Source: Phlebotomus papatasi
Lineage: Eukaryota; Arthropoda; Insecta; Diptera; Psychodidae
Direction of reading: 5' to 3'
Length of the DNA: 64,000 nucleotides
Assembly (NCBI RefSeq): GCF_024763615.1
Contig: NC_077222.1
Coordinates: 72,230,001-72,294,000 of the forward strand
Shown here: positions 1-11,506 of the stretch, piece after piece
Numbering within the stretch: the first letter of the stretch is position 1
Layout: every line of letters begins with the position of its first letter
Notes under the pieces: generated by a model
The model's database searches: none
What the model saw: only the letters and a program-made list of their open reading frames with translations
Told to the model about the DNA's origin: nothing
Position numbers and translations under genes: made by a program

Positions 1-1019
1 ACATCATTGGTAAAAGAATGCTTATAAAAGAATGAAGATGGAATTGTGAATAATAGAAAAGAGAATCCCTCTTGGGTCTATTTCCTCTCTTTCAACACCA
101 AATTGTATGGTATGAGTACATGGGGAAAATAGTCCTACGGCCAAGATGTCTCCTTAGCTCACAAGACAACCCTCACCCTCTTGGCGCCGGAAATAGCTTC
201 ACAAAGTGTTGATGACACATTAAATTATCTGCCATACATGAGAAATTATTTTAATTTTGCTGCATCTTGTCGTGCACAGGGAAGAAAGTGGCTTTTGTCA
301 TCGCTCCGTGTGTCTTATGCTGCTGCCTCATTTCCGTTAGCATCAACCTCAGACCATGTATATAGGTTGGTATAATATGAATTTTCTAGATCTAGATCTA
401 GACCATCTTCTCTATAGACATTTTTTTCTTTAAACCATTTAATCTTTATAGTGATTAGATGCCCGATTTATCAAATGAATCTGTTAGTTCTCTAGAAGTT
501 AGTCTCTGCTTCAGAGAGATACCCATACCCCAAGGAGGCAAAAATTGTCAATCTTCACTCTTCTTTCAGTGTTGCATGAGAAAGTAAAACATAGAAAATC
601 CGATGAGATTTTTTTCCACCACACCTCTTCACCACACAGAATAAAGATAGAAGATATTTTCTTTTTCATTGTACAGAAAGTGTATTTAGTTGAACAAACT
701 TGATTTAGTAGTTTTATCGTTCCGTATTTCAAGCCAAACCGACCTCAATGCATGTGGAGTAGAAGCAGAGCCAATATGTGGGGGAGGGGTGGTGGTAAGA
801 AGTGAAAGGCTCTGTGGAGCAAAGACGAAAAAATCCCTTTTCTCACCCACTGAGAAATACTTTCGTCATAGTGAAGAGTCTCCACTTGAAGAGCCAACTG
901 TTGAACTTTGAGATTTTTATAGTGCTCCTCCGGTGCCAAGGGGCAAAGTTTTCAATGGAATATTGGCGAGACATTTTTTTTTTATATATTCCTGTACTAC
1001 TGTCATCTCTTTGACTTAC
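1..1019 (-). other. Part of Vmat intron 1
   Basis: Read on the minus strand, this follows the GT donor at 1018-1019 of the Vmat exon. I looked for the next VMAT exon (continuation of the first luminal loop) in all minus-strand frames and did not find it, so the intron appears to run off the left end. A TCTAGATC-rich palindromic stretch lies at about 386-403. No other feature is supported. Confidence 0.5.
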
Positions 1020-1263
1020 CGACTGTGGTGAGAAGCATATTGTCGAGGAGGAGTGCAATCGCCACAATGATGAGGACGAGACGCCTCGAGCCACGCCAGC
1101 GATCCACCCATGATTTTGCTGTCCCAAAGAGTCCTCCATTGCTGCCACCAGGACCGCTTCCGCCACCTCCACCACCCCCGGCCGGAGCCGTTGATTGTGG
1201 ATGTGGCAGAGCGTTTGCAGACTGTTGGTTGACGCTGGCCCCTCCTGGATCTGTGGACTGCAT
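1020..1263 (-). CDS. Vmat: Vesicular monoamine transporter, first coding exon (partial gene)
   Basis: This encodes the first 81 residues of a VMAT-type proton/monoamine antiporter (SLC18 family, major facilitator superfamily), which loads dopamine, serotonin, octopamine or histamine into synaptic vesicles. Residues 1-50 are a low-complexity Gly/Pro/Ser cytoplasmic tail with a run of seven glycines. A basic stretch WVDRWRGSRRL (about 52-62) leads into transmembrane helix 1 with the family motif ALLLDNMLLTTV at 70-81; the Asp of the LDNML motif is visible. The ATG is at 1261-1263. A probable acceptor AG (1282-1283) starts the exon at 1281, leaving 18 nt of 5' UTR with an in-frame TAA just upstream, which supports this start. 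The exon ends in phase 1 at a GTAAGT donor (CTTAC on the plus strand, 1015-1019). The remaining helices lie outside the window. The family call rests on the TM1 motif from memory, not on a search. Confidence 0.85.
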
Positions 1264-1408
1264 CTCAAAGGCCAGTTTTTACTGAAATTGGGCATATTTT
1301 TTTGTTTATTAGTTTTTTTTTATTTGAGTTCAATATTTTGTTATATCTTTTTTTAAATAGAATATCTTATTCAAAGGAATTCTAAAATTGGCCCGGATTA
1401 GCACACTT

Positions 1409-2272
1409 GACTGTAAATGTTCTAATTCAAAACCATTTCCAGACCTTTTAATTTTGACAGAAGATTCAACTAAGTTCACATTTTTTCTGAAGAGAATTAC
1501 ATAAATTTGCTCCTTGACTCTTCTAGAATGTTACTGTTTAGTGAAAATTCTTTAGATTAATTTGAAAACTTCTTAAATACAAGAAAAATACGCGAGCGTA
1601 AAATGCTGCTATTGGAAACATATTAATCCAAATGGAGACAAGGGAAAGTTTCTAATTGGAGACAAACAGTGTAAGTGAAATCGCGACGAAAGGCTTCCAA
1701 AACCTTGTTGAGTTACTTTTAAGTGCAGGATTTGTTCTTATTCCTGGTCTTTTCTCCTGTCCCATCTAAAACAATATGAAAGTCTCTCCAAAAAAAATCA
1801 TATTTCCGGGGTTTCCTATTGAAGCATTTGCAAACACTTCAGACAAAGCCTTTTTGTTCACGAAATAGGTAATTATGTCATTTGAAAGCTTCACGTACCA
1901 TTAACAATAAAGATTAGCGCTTAATTTAACTAAAATTAGCCAGAAATATGACATAAATGTTAAACAAAACGAATAAACAACAGTCACCTCATTGTGTTTT
2001 TCATTAGAAAACATGATTGATCGATGAAAAATTCGATGGTGAAAAGGTACACTTTTAAATTTTCTAAGAAATTAACAAATTAAAATTTGTGAATATGAAT
2101 GGATCTTCGCTTTATTTAGAGCAAAATTAACTAAATAATGAAACTGTGGTATAGAAAATATATAAATATAATAATTTAGTACTGTATTTATCATGAAAAC
2201 AATGACGTTTCCATTTGGAGTAGCGAAAAATTTCCATTTGGAGCAGGTTTTGAATTAGCTTAATTTGCCCTA
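1409..2272. mobile_element. Non-autonomous DNA transposon, family R1, uninterrupted copy
   Basis: About 864 bp matching, in inverted orientation, the 56404-57782 element. The ends are inverted repeats related to GGGTAAAT followed by CTAATTCA(A/G)AACC, next to TA. Shared landmarks with the other copy are the CCATTTGGAG motifs at 2211-2243 and the reverse-oriented segments around 1700-1900. No long ORF. This copy lacks the 506-bp insertion found in the partner and so serves as the empty site. Confidence 0.75.
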
Positions 2273-2384
2273 TGGCTTAAGTTTTCTAATTTGTTTTTAG
2301 TCAAGATATTTATTTTTTGAAAATTCTGACCTATATTGCATTTATTAAAAGTAAATGACTATTAGATTCTGAAAAACTAATAAA

Positions 2385-2620
2385 AAAGCTTGCTACTTAG
2401 AATTTGAGGACCTTCTCAAAGTGGGACAGATCCTTAGTCTGAAGATCGCTTTAAGCGGTCTTCAAACTAGGGCAGACTTTAACCCAGTTCTCGGCAGTCC
2501 TAAAATCTGAAATAGCAACCAATTTTATTAGTTTTTTTTCGGAATTTGATAAGTCATATGTCTTTAATAAACCTATTTCAAATCACAATATAAAATTCAG
2601 ATTTTGATTGATTTTCGGAG
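2385..2620. repeat. Degraded fragment of the CTTCAGACC MITE family
   Basis: It contains the inverted motif GTCTGAAGA(T/C)CGCTTTAA and its complement (about 2437-2470), then a stretch related to the interior of the elements at 44630-44834 and 59759-59972 (AACCCAGTT...CCTAAAATC). The ends are not clear. Confidence 0.5.
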
Positions 2621-3109
2621 ACTTCTTAGAAAAAAAAACATGCTTTTCGGTCGACAAGACTCTTGCAATTAATTCATCGGAAATCCAAAAAACAAAAATT
2701 TCCAAAAGATACCATTTTTGACGTATTTTTATCATTTTCATCTTGTAGAATTAATTGTTATTAAATAGACATATCATCTTGTGTTCAAAGATTAGATTAA
2801 TTGATCAGATAAAAGGAAATATTTGGTTTTTGGATTTCATATAAACCAAATCCAAGAAATCTTGTCCAGTAAAAAGTATGTTTTGAAAAAAGATCGCAAA
2901 AAATCTGATTACAATGACTGAATTTTTAGAAATTTTAGATTGGAAATTTTCGAAAATATAGTTTAAATGTTGTACTTTTATATGCCTAAGAGCTTGAACT
3001 TAATATATTTTTTTTTAATTGTGCTGAAAAAGAAATTTTGAGAGTCTTCTTGACCAACGTAACCTATTAAATCAAGAAGTTATATTTTTGTTTTTGTATC
3101 TGAAAACTT
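2621..3109. other. AT-rich non-coding DNA
   Basis: No coding signal, repeat termini or RNA gene recognised. Confidence 0.5.
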
Positions 3110-3600
3110 GAATATTTTTTTTACTGTTTGAAATCAAAGAGAGAGCAATGTACAGTAGACTCTTGCTAATTCGGCTCTTTTGAGATCGGGCTACTTTTTT
3201 TAATTCGGGCGGCAGTTAAAATCGAAAAAAGTTTGTTGACATTTTTCAAGTTCGATTATGTTTATAAAATGAAGCAAATATGCTCAAATTTCACATGATT
3301 TGTCTTAGCTTTTATGTGATTTTGCATTATTAAGAGGTTGTCATGAAATTTATAATAGCAATTAGCATGTAAACTCAATATGAGTATGCAGAAGATGACA
3401 AAAAAAATCGTTGCATTTCAAACAATTTGCTGCCCGAATTTCTCTCTAATTCGGTTGACATTTCAGTCCCAAATGTCCGAATTTGAGAGAGTCTACTGTA
3501 TATAATTCGCTTTTTTCAAACGGATAAAGATATCGACTTCCCGTCTTCGGTGATTCCCCCAGCCATAAGTGACCATTACCTTCAGACATTTTTACTATTG
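3110..3600 (+). repeat. Dispersed repeat (AAACGG...TTCGGTGA family), split by a MITE
   Basis: The flanks of the 3151-3500 element (3110-3150 and 3501-3600) together resemble 22480-22610: TTTACTGTTTGAAATCAAAG, a GAGAGCA motif, then CTTTTTTCAA, AAACGG, AAGATATC and TCTTCGGTGA. A short reverse copy is at about 62285-62340. Function unknown; apparently non-coding. Confidence 0.6.
3151..3500. mobile_element. 350-bp MITE with TACAGTAGACTCT termini (TA target)
   Basis: It begins TACAGTAGACTCT and ends AGAGTCTACTGTA, a perfect 13-bp inverted repeat including the TA. A second inner inverted pair relates TTCGGGC near the left end to CCCGAAT near the right. The layout resembles Tc1/mariner or pogo-type MITEs. 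A related copy lies at 46045-46364. No ORF. Confidence 0.8.
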
Positions 3601-6600
3601 TTTTCTTCTATCCCTAATATCAAAATCATCCTTTTCGGTTTATAGCGAATATTTTGTTCTATGATCGAAAAACTTTTCAGCATCGAATTTTCAAGCAATA
3701 AATTTGAACCTATTTATCAGTCGATTTGCTTAAATGAGGTTTTTTTCGAAAGGTCTTGAATTTTCCAATCCACCTGCATCGGTATATTAATCGGTATAAT
3801 AAATTGGAAAAATACCCGTAATTTTTCATGATACTTCTTGACCTATTACGCTTTATTTGTTAATTCTGACCTTATTTTTGTGCTGAGAAATATTTTTTTT
3901 TTCATATTTACCTCCAAACCATAATGCTAAGTCCCGAGCATATGCTTTAGCACAATCAGGACAAAGCTCAGAGAATCAATCACACAAGTTTAGTCTTCAG
4001 GGACTATCCTGAGCACCTCATGAACACGGACAACATTTTGAGTGGTCAGTGAGTGAAGAACACTTCATGTCAATTACCGACTGTCCCGCCACCAAAGACT
4101 GTTATGTGGTTCGTCCGGCAAATTTTCACCCCACAGATAATTGCTGTATTTCCGTTTCCTATTCCACATACCACCCTATAACTACGCATTGAATCTTGAT
4201 GGGGAAATTTTGCAAAATTGCGCTTAAATGATGAAAATCAGTCAAGATGGAAAATTGAAATAAAATTAAACTGAGAGTTTGTCGTTTGTCTATCTCATTT
4301 TGTCTGGGTTTTATGGTTTCACCTCCTTTCCTGCCACAGAGGAAAGCTGTGTAGGACGGAAGCGTGGAAGGGGTTTTGGTGGAAAATGTGGACCACATGA
4401 GGAATGAGAATTCACTTTGTATCCACTTTTGGGAGCAACCGGAGCAACTATAGTTACAGAGTCACATGTTAATGTTGCCTTTTCGAAGGTGAGGAAGACG
4501 TTATGATGAAATATGATTGTGAAATATACCCGATACGACTGATACGACAAGTGATTTAATTATAAATTTCAATGTTGTTGATGCTGATGAGGAAGGAAAT
4601 GTTGATATTAATTCAATAACTGATTTACAATATGCGGGAGAGTAGGGTGAAATTGGTGGTCGATGTGTATTTGTTTTAAATTGTACCCTCGAGGGTAAAA
4701 GGTAAAATACATATTTTGTATTTTAGATGCACAATGTCATGGAATATTGAACCACATTTAGAAGCTTACAATTTTCGAGACTAAAGTACATCATGGAATC
4801 TGACGACATGGACGAGACTTAGCATGGGTATACGAAAATTACTTTTGAGTTCTCTGTCTCTTCTCCTCTCAACAATAAGAATATAATCGGATAAGGATTG
4901 ATATCTTATAGTTTCATGCTCGACAAGACATTGCAAATAATATTTTACAATTTATTCCCTTCAATTCACTCAAAATCCCTCATTTTTTCTCTATTCTCTA
5001 TCAATCTATTTAATTGTGTTTGAAATTGTGACAAGTTTTACGATCATATACACTAATTGTATTTCAATACAGTTTTTCTTTCACCCCCCACATTCTCTAA
5101 CCCCTTGTAATTTTGCCCTCCATTGCTTCACGCACAAATGGAAAATATCTAAAGTAAAAGAAAAGCTGATACATACCCAATGTATACATGCTGCAATATA
5201 AGTAAATACTGAGAAAATATTCTCAATGTGTAAAGGAAAATGTTTCAAAGTGGGAAATGCCATAGAAAATCAAGTTAGAAAGGGAGACTGAGTGATAAAA
5301 AGGGCATTTGAATATTCAAATTGAATTTCCAAATCAAATAACTGCGTGCAAAAATACAAAAAAGCACCATAAAAATGTGTTAAATGAATTTACTTCCCAT
5401 TTGCAAGATGACTCTATATCAGCTTCACTTAATTTTCTGTAACTGATTCTATTTTAATCATACTTGAAATGTTACTTCACTGAAAAATTGCTCTCCCTCC
5501 GAGAAGAGTACAATGGTGAAGATATTATCAGGAACTTTTTCAAAAAGCTTTTATCATTCTTTTGTGTTGAATTTGAAACACAAGAATTTACAATAAGTCC
5601 AGATTGTAATCATTAAGCATTGGTGAATGCTACTCAATCTAAGAAAAATGCAACCTATTTGATCAATTTTGGAGTCCGGAACCCTGGAAGGCTTAGAGTT
5701 TGAGCCGAGGGCTGTGGAACAACGGGAACAACTTGCGTATTTTTAGAGCTATTGAAGTTGCATTCCAGAGAACTACCGGACCTCAATAAAATTACTCAAA
5801 TTAAAAATAATATTTTCATTCATAAATTTTTGTCTTGTAAACCCGAAAAAAGCAAAAGTATTCATGTGGTTTTACGAAATTTACCTTGAGAAAGTACAGT
5901 AAATTTATTCATTCATATTTTAAAGAAAACATGCAATTTTGTATGATAAGTACTTCTCAATATTTAAAGTGATTTGAAAGTATTTGGAATTTGACCATGT
6001 GCTTTTTCCTGTGTGATGCACAAAAACACGTTAGTATCGGTTTTCATTCAAAAAAACATAGGCTATCGATTCATGCTCAAACATAATTGAATGCTTCATT
6101 GAGAAATCAAAAATATGCCTCCTCCAGTCAAGAGAATAAAACAACATACATATAAATTCAAGATTTATATATCATATTTCATTCATAAAATTAAAAGTGC
6201 ATTTTTTGATTACACGTTCCAACACATGTTCGTGCCTTAAATATAATATACTATCGATTTATCAAATTTTTGACGGTTTACAAAAATCGTTTGCTTTTTT
6301 AATCAACTATGGATATGCGTAATAGAATTTCTATTTCAGATTTTTTTTTCTAATTAGAAGTGAAAGATTTATGATTTTGTGGTACATCATGTATGCTGTC
6401 GAAATAAAAATCTGAGATTCAAACTAACAATTACTATTAATTTTAATAGTTTCAAGTAAATTTCTATTGAAATAAAACTAGCAATTTTGCATGCGTCTGT
6501 GGGTAAGTTGTAATGGAATTTATCCGTAATATATACACCATTTCACTGAGGCCAAGATGTGGAAAAACAAGTGGGGCAATTTAATGAAATCCGCACAAAA

Positions 6601-7780
6601 AGAATACCTTTCGACGGAGTAAAAAAAGTTTTGCTTAAAATATTCTCGCCCAAAAAGCACTTGCAATTTATAAACTTTTCTTATGCCATACAAAACCATG
6701 TTTTAATGGAAATTCCCGGGCAATTTCGTTCCTTTTGATATTGAAAATTACATGGAAATAAATATTAATTGATTGCAGTATAGGAATAAATGAGTGATAT
6801 AGTTTGCGAAAAAGAATTGTGAATTACTGTGGAAATTTTAATTGTATCTAAATGACAATGTCACGGAAGTGTATTTCTCTGTATCAAGAAGAAACCACCT
6901 TAAGTAGAACCAATTAAAGTCAATATGATATGGCTCAATGTGCTCATTGTGTCGATGTTATTTTCTAGATTACAATCACTGATGCACTTCTACTTATATG
7001 TGGCACTATTCCACCACACAAAGTTCAACGGATATTTAGAAATGAATCCCAGAACCAGGAAAAAGATATGTCTTTGAAGTGGTTCTGAGGATAACTAATT
7101 AACTATACACTTTTAATGATGTTACACAATAGACTTTTGCAAGACAATTAAACCATACTGCTTAAATTTCCCATGTGGTTTCATCCCTGACAATGGCAAA
7201 ATCTCTTCGATTTGCCCATCTACAGAGCCCCCGCCGCTCTCTCTCAGAAGAGATTTGTGCGACGGTGGATGGCTTGGAGCTATATGGTGTTCCCCAGTCG
7301 AAGCTAAAAACTGGAGGTAAAACACGCTCATGAGACTCCCAAATCCACTTAATATCTCATCCACTTCACGAAAATCACTAATTTCATCAATTCCATTGAT
7401 TCCACCACAGAGTTCAATCTTGAGGCACTTTTTTTTTGCCTGGATCACACTTTTTTACTTTTCCAGTATTCTTCTTTGCTTCTTCATCCACACGCTCTAC
7501 CACGGATCATCCTTTTGAAATGTGCCTCATTTTACACGGTTTTTATAGTATATCATTAAATTGAAGTCAACAATGAAATGATTTAACAACGATTAGGACC
7601 TCCGTGCTAGGAAATTTTTAATATAGCCAATATAGCACTTCACCTTTTAAAAATGTTTTTTTTTTGTAAGAGATTACTACAATCATTACTTTTTTCTTTT
7701 AATTGCTTATAAGTTTTAATAAACCTAAAAAGGCTTAGAATAAATTGTATTAGAATAGTTTCGTTTTGAATTAAAGTGTG
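3601..7780. other. 4.2-kb non-coding stretch, no gene recognised
   Basis: Mostly AT-rich. Two patches are less AT-rich: 3940-4450 and 7160-7440. The latter has an open minus-strand frame of 108 codons but no recognisable motif or splice structure, so I do not call it a gene. These patches could be conserved regulatory DNA upstream of Vmat; that is only inference from base composition. Confidence 0.4.
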
Positions 7781-8000
7781 TAGGGGAATATAGGCATGGT
7801 TCGCACAGAGTGAACCTTCAAACGATGTGAATTTTCTATTCGTTTGCAAAAAGCTGACTTAGCATTGCTCATCTCGTCTCGTGAGCCTAATAATTATCTA
7901 TCTTATGGCTAAGAAATAACGAACTAGCACTTTGTAAACAAAGAGAAAATTTGCGTTGTTTGAAGGTTCACTCTGTGCGAACCATGCCAACATTCCCCTA
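7781..8000. mobile_element. 220-bp hairpin MITE with TAGGGGAAT termini
   Basis: The left arm (7781-7823) and right arm (7958-8000) are near-perfect inverted repeats of about 43 bp containing ATGGTTCGCACAGAGTGAAC. The ends TAGGGGAAT...ATTCCCCTA carry TA, as in Tc1/mariner-type insertions. Confidence 0.8.
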
Positions 8001-8034
8001 TAAATTTAATTTTTTCACGTCAGCAAAGATTGTC

Positions 8035-8070
8035 AAGTCAATTTCTAAAAAAACTTTTAGAAATTGACTT
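8035..8070. repeat. Short palindrome
   Basis: AAGTCAATTTCTAAAA is followed after a short loop by its inverted copy TTTTAGAAATTGACTT. Possibly a remnant of element termini. Confidence 0.7.
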
Positions 8071-8087
8071 AACAATTTAGTAATTTA

Positions 8088-8215
8088 TTTAGATAGATAG
8101 ATAATTTATTTCATCAACAATGTCTTAATAGCGCGTTACAATAGGATTTTTGTGAGATGTTTGTGACTTTGCGTCCATCGCCGTCTTAGCGTTAGTGCCC
8201 AACCTCCAGAGCAAA
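8088..8215 (-). mobile_element. Non-LTR retrotransposon 3' end with TATC tail
   Basis: On the minus strand a short frame reads WRLGTNAKTAMDAK and stops at TAA (8125-8127). A short 3' region follows, ending in a (TATC)n microsatellite at 8088-8104. The peptide matches the end of the 23590-23758 fragment (RRLVTNAKTAADAW). Microsatellite-ended 3' tails are typical of some LINE clades; I cannot assign the clade. Confidence 0.6.
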
Positions 8216-8731
8216 ACAGTGGAAAAGCTCTTTCGTAGGTTGTATATGCCATGGTAAATTATTCGTCAAATTTATGATAAAAAACACCTTGTAACAAAAT
8301 CTTTTCACATAAAATCGTAAAGAAAAAGAAACAGGAAAAACACTGATCTGTCCAACTTGCGCGGTTTTAAGCATTGTGAGAGAAAAATGAGAATGGCTAG
8401 CTCAAACTGAGCTGTCCAATTGTAGACAGAAATATCACTTATATTATTTTTATTAAAAAAAAAGAAAGATTAAACCAATAATTAAATTTCATTCCTGAAT
8501 ATCATTAAATAAGTTTAGTTTTATTTATCTTCAATGGTTCAGTGTCCTATTTTTAAAATATATTATGGAGTCATATTTATTGAGAAACATAGGAAAAAAT
8601 TAGTCATTATGAAGCTTGGGATCGTACGAAGTATGGACACTTTCCCTTAATATAAATTAATTAGGCGTAAGTTAAATTAATTAAGCGTAAGTCAGATACA
8701 TTTTTGAATATAATGCATTGCATTTTATAAT

Positions 8732-9190
8732 AGCCGTACTCACTATGGCGCTGTTATCTTGTAATATCGTTATCTCGTTATCTCGTTATGTTCTCGTAAT
8801 GTATTAGCCGTACTCACTATGGCGCTGTTATCTTGTAATATCGTTACCTCGTTATCTCGTTATGTTCTCGTAATGTATTTTATAAATGAAAAATTATAAC
8901 AAGATAACAGATTACGGAGATTACGAGATAACAACGCCATACTGAGTACGGCTATTTTATAATTGAAAAATTATAACAAGATAACAGATTACGGAGATTA
9001 CGAGATAACAACTCCATAGTAGCCGTACTCACTATGGCGTTGTTATCTCGTAATCTCCGTAATCTGTTATCTTGTTACAATTTTCCATTCATAAAAATGT
9101 ATTTTATGAATGGAAAATTACAACAAGATAACAGATTACGGAGATTACGAGATAACAACGCCATAGTGAGTACGGCTAGTGAGTACGGCT
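8732..9190. mobile_element. Tandem/nested array of the AGCCGTACTC hairpin MITE
   Basis: The terminal sequence AGCCGTACTCACTATGGCG starts units at 8732, 8806 and 9021. Its inverse CGCCAT(A)...GAGTACGGCT ends units at 8953, 9177 and 9190. The unit 8806-8953 is 148 bp, the same length as the solo copy at 47588-47735. Unit 9021-9177 has both arms of one type and is an almost perfect hairpin. The rest are partial arms. Arms are built from TTATCTCGTTATC-like words. Confidence 0.85.
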
Positions 9191-10773
9191 AATATTACCT
9201 ATATTATCTTATTACATTATTATACCAAGAATAAGCATGAGAATAAACTTAAATATAATAAATAGAAAAATGTTCTCTAATTTCAAGACAAAATTTGAAT
9301 TATAAAAATTATTTTAAAAATAAAGAAATAAAAGCAATTTTAAAATCTTAATGTACAAATCTTTACTCCAGGTATTATTTCTCTATCTTTATTGGAAAAA
9401 TAGTGGTAAATATAGTAGACTATTTAGTCTAGAATTTTTCCGTCCAACAGATTAACATTTAAACCACACGACTAACACGAATTCGATGTAAAGCAAATTT
9501 ATTTACTTTATTTACTTTCATACGGAAATAGAGAAATATATTAATTTTCACAATCATTTAACAAACGACTTAAAATAAATAAAAATAATAGTTTGATACG
9601 TTTGATATGACATCGGTAGAACGGATGAAATGTTTAAAATTCCGGTGATATTGCGGCGGGAAGAAAAAGCCCCTAATAAAAAGCCTTTTACCTTTTGAAG
9701 ATGTTTCACTCGGAGGAGGCACTGAACGACTGAAAGAATTGGAGAAGTATTCTTCTTCTTGTACGATGGATTAGCGAAAAAAAAGATAACCTTCAAATCA
9801 AGTTTGGAGGAATTTTTGAGAGTCTGGAATAATGGTATCCAGTTTTTCACCCTACTCTTTTTTTTCACCAAAGCGTCATACATTTATGATCGACACTTAT
9901 CATGTCTCGAATGATCTAAAAATGTGGAATATTGTCACGTTTTTACTCACCACTAAATACAACCCGTTCCTAATAAAACTATTATTAATGTTGAATGGTA
10001 ATGGGACACATAACACGATAAGTATCAATTAAAATAAATGAAAATATCTGGGATGTATAAATTTTCATTTTTACCGGATGATTTTCATGGGTGATCTTGT
10101 CAATTTACCAGAGAGAACAAATGGCAATTTTGTGTAATTACAAACATCTTTTGGGGAAGCACAGAAAATATTCATCAAATGTCTAAGAACCAGTATAAAA
10201 AAAAAATAATAAAAATCCCAGCAATTCCCGCGACAGAACCAATTTGAATGGCATCAATTGTGCCGATGATTGCGAGTCACACGCGGAAGATGCAAAACGC
10301 GACTGGAGCTCTACCAACAAGTTCATATTATTTAGTCATTAGGGAGGCACAATCTCGTCTCCAACACCACAAAATCTTCTATCACCTCGTGCTCGTCTCG
10401 CGACAACACCAAAGTATTAATTGAGTGATGAAGAAAATGTGTAGCATGGAAAATCTGCGATGTGCCACACGAAAATGTCTAGAACAACATTTAATTTTCG
10501 CAAAATTGGATTTTAATTTGTTCTGTAATTGCAAACATAGGAAAAGAGTTGCTAGTTTCGTGGAGATGATATTCTAAATTGTGGAAAGGGATAATCATGA
10601 GAAGAAACAGTAAGGATTCTCAATTCATTGATAAAAAAAAACAAATCGTATAGTATTATTTAAGAAGTTTGTTTTCAAGAGTTATTTAGTAAAATCCGTA
10701 AATAAAATAAATATTACCAATAAATAAAAAATATCCGTTTAAAGGAATATTTTTTTAATGATTCAGAAAGTCA
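9191..10773. other. Non-coding stretch, no gene recognised
   Basis: AT-rich. A less AT-rich patch at about 10220-10480 contains CG-bearing words but no convincing exon; it could be regulatory. Confidence 0.4.
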
Positions 10774-10910
10774 TAGGGGGAGATGCGGCTACTTTGAGCT
10801 GTGGGGCTACATTGATATATGATTTTTTTCACCTATTTCTAAATGAAGCTGGTTCTGGTGGTGAACAATGTAGCCCCACAGCTCAACAAAGCTGCCCCGC
10901 CTCCCCGCCT
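10774..10910. mobile_element. 137-bp hairpin MITE with GC-rich arms
   Basis: The arm GAGCTGTGGGGCTACATTG (10796-10814) is repeated exactly in inverse as CAATGTAGCCCCACAGCTC (10866-10884). Outside it, GGGGAGATGCGGC and GCCCCGCCTCCCC form imperfect outer termini. Confidence 0.75.
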
Positions 10911-11037
10911 TTTTAAATAAAGTTTGATGAATAACAATTGCTTTTGATTTTTTTTTGTAGATAATATCCCAGTAGTAGAAGTCTATCAGGATTCGTACAT
11001 ATTGTGGCTTCAAATATTTCATATTTTCCCCATATAA

Positions 11038-11224
11038 GGTGGATACCCCGAATGATGCCACTTTGAAAAAAGTGTATTTTTTCAATATTTATTTTCGAAT
11101 TATGAAATATTATATATACAATACTGTGATTGTTGCATATATTTCATAAATCGAATATGTTCTAATATTGAAAAAATACCCTTTTAGCCTTTTATTCAAG
11201 GTGGCATCATTTGGGGTATCCACC
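11038..11224. mobile_element. Foldback element, GGTGGATACCCC termini
   Basis: GGTGGATACCCCGAATGATG at 11038 pairs with CATCATTTGGGGTATCCACC ending at 11224. An inner inverted pair is AAAATAC...GTATTTT around TATTGAAAAAAT. Confidence 0.7.
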
Positions 11225-11390
11225 CTACCTACTTTTAGTGAATCTGATCTAATTTTTCATGAAATATATGACTACCTAATAAAATATATTGAAAATAGGT
11301 TACACTCATTAAAGGAATATGGGAAAAAGATGAAGTGTTTGAAACCAGAGTAAGTGCGAAGCATAAAAGCTTTCCCTTATGGTGTCTACA

Positions 11391-11506
11391 TACTAGAAGC
11401 AATTTTCGTCAAAAATTTTCTTTAAAAAAAAATCTGACGTTTATGCCTACAAGGATAGGGGAAATTTTCTTTAAAAAGGCATTTTTTAAAGAAATTGCTC
11501 CTAGTA
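11391..11506. mobile_element. Small hairpin element, TACTAGAAGCAATTT termini
   Basis: TACTAGAAGCAATTT (11391-11405) is inverted as AAATTGCTCCTAGTA (11492-11506), with one indel or mismatch region. The interior has a second inverted AAATTTTCTTTAAA pair. Confidence 0.6.

Noticed and set aside
1..1019. Second Vmat exon
   Set aside because: I looked for the expected continuation after TM1 in the minus-strand frames and saw none.
7122..7448. Open 108-codon minus-strand frame in a GC-richer patch
   Set aside because: No motif, no consistent splice signals and an A-run inside; composition alone is not enough. Kept only as a possible regulatory patch.
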